Shown: positions 5,880-5,988 of the stretch, piece after piece
Layout: each line of letters begins with the position of its first letter
How positions within the stretch are numbered: the stretch's first letter is position 1
Source of the DNA: an uncultured Bacilli bacterium
GTDB lineage: Bacteria > Bacillota_I > Bacilli_A > RF39 > UBA660
Assembly (NCBI GenBank): GCA_947628765.1
Contig: CANRBD010000066.1
Coordinates: 1 to 5,988, forward strand
Length of the DNA: 5,988 nt
Reading direction: 5' to 3'
Notes under the pieces: generated by a model
What the model was told of the DNA's origin: nothing
Database searches by the model: none
Seen by the model: only the letters and a program-made list of their open reading frames with translations
Translations under genes and position numbers: made by a program

Positions 5880-5912
5880 AAAAGAAAAACAAAAGAAACT
5901 ATAAAAGTTTCT
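5880..5912 (-). terminator. Intrinsic terminator of a gene beyond the right edge
   Basis: On the minus strand, AGAAACT (5912-5906) and AGTTTCT (5900-5894) form a perfect 7-bp stem with a 5-nt loop. T-rich sequence follows (TTTTGTTTTTCTTTT). No coding sequence is visible to its right in the window, so it probably ends a transcript entering from beyond 5988. Confidence 0.6.
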
Positions 5913-5914
5913 TC

Positions 5915-5952
5915 AGACTGTTGACAAAGTGAAAAGATTTTGAAAACAGTCT
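5915..5952. repeat. Inverted repeat of unknown role in the right-edge intergenic stretch
   Basis: AGACTGTT (5915-5922) and AACAGTCT (5945-5952) are perfect 8-bp arms, with a weaker inner CAAA/TTTG pairing. On the plus strand the hairpin is followed by TTTTCATTTT. It could be a terminator read from the left, part of an RNA 3' end read from the right, or an operator. No gene is visible from 5880 to 5988. Confidence 0.5.
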
Positions 5953-5988
5953 TTTCATTTTAGAAAAAATGTAATATAATTAAATTGG

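Noticed and set aside
5921..5926. Perfect plus-strand TTGACA as a -35 box
   Set aside because: No -10-like sequence lies 16-18 nt downstream; the bases there are AAACAG.
5902..5958. Minus-strand 19-codon frame from ATG 5958
   Set aside because: It has no ribosome binding site and runs into the terminator hairpin; too short to support as a gene.

Overview
The window is AT-rich and typical of a low-GC Gram-positive bacterium (Bacillota/Bacilli, possibly near the mollicute-like or erysipelotrichial gut lineages). The evidence is a T-box leader in front of leuS, AGGAGG-type ribosome binding sites, near-consensus sigma-A promoters and short U-tract terminators. The standard code fits: rnhB ends in TGA, the other five complete genes end in TAA or TAG, and the tryptophan codons I checked are TGG. 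The species cannot be named from this window.

All seven genes lie on the minus strand, so the window reads right to left. (1) At 5988-5880 there is a gene-free stretch with a terminator for something upstream and an inverted repeat of unknown role. (2) A promoter at 5872-5844 and a leucine-type T-box leader (about 5837-5624) precede a small membrane protein of unknown function (117 aa) and leuS (798 aa), separated by 1 nt. This unit ends in a hairpin terminator that overlaps the leuS stop codon. (3) A strong promoter at 2828-2800, with a 13-nt dyad in its spacer, drives a minimal J-domain protein, then rnhB (RNase HII), a 69-aa basic unknown protein that overlaps rnhB by ATGA, and a membrane protein with a C-terminal zinc ribbon. 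This unit ends in a terminator hairpin that contains the last stop codon. Two possible internal promoters (extended -10) precede rnhB and the zinc-ribbon gene. (4) A promoter at 743-715 drives obg, which runs off the left edge after 230 codons.

Most of the content is housekeeping: leucyl-tRNA charging, removal of ribonucleotides from DNA, ribosome assembly and a chaperone partner. I see no mobile element, CRISPR array, rRNA, tRNA or defence system.

The most interesting part is the leuS leader. The 5-base segment CCUUA can pair either with the T-box or with a near-copy of the T-box that is the Shine-Dalgarno sequence of the first gene. That is the arrangement expected of a T-box that controls translation rather than transcription. 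The leader also places an uncharacterised membrane protein under apparent leucine-tRNA control.
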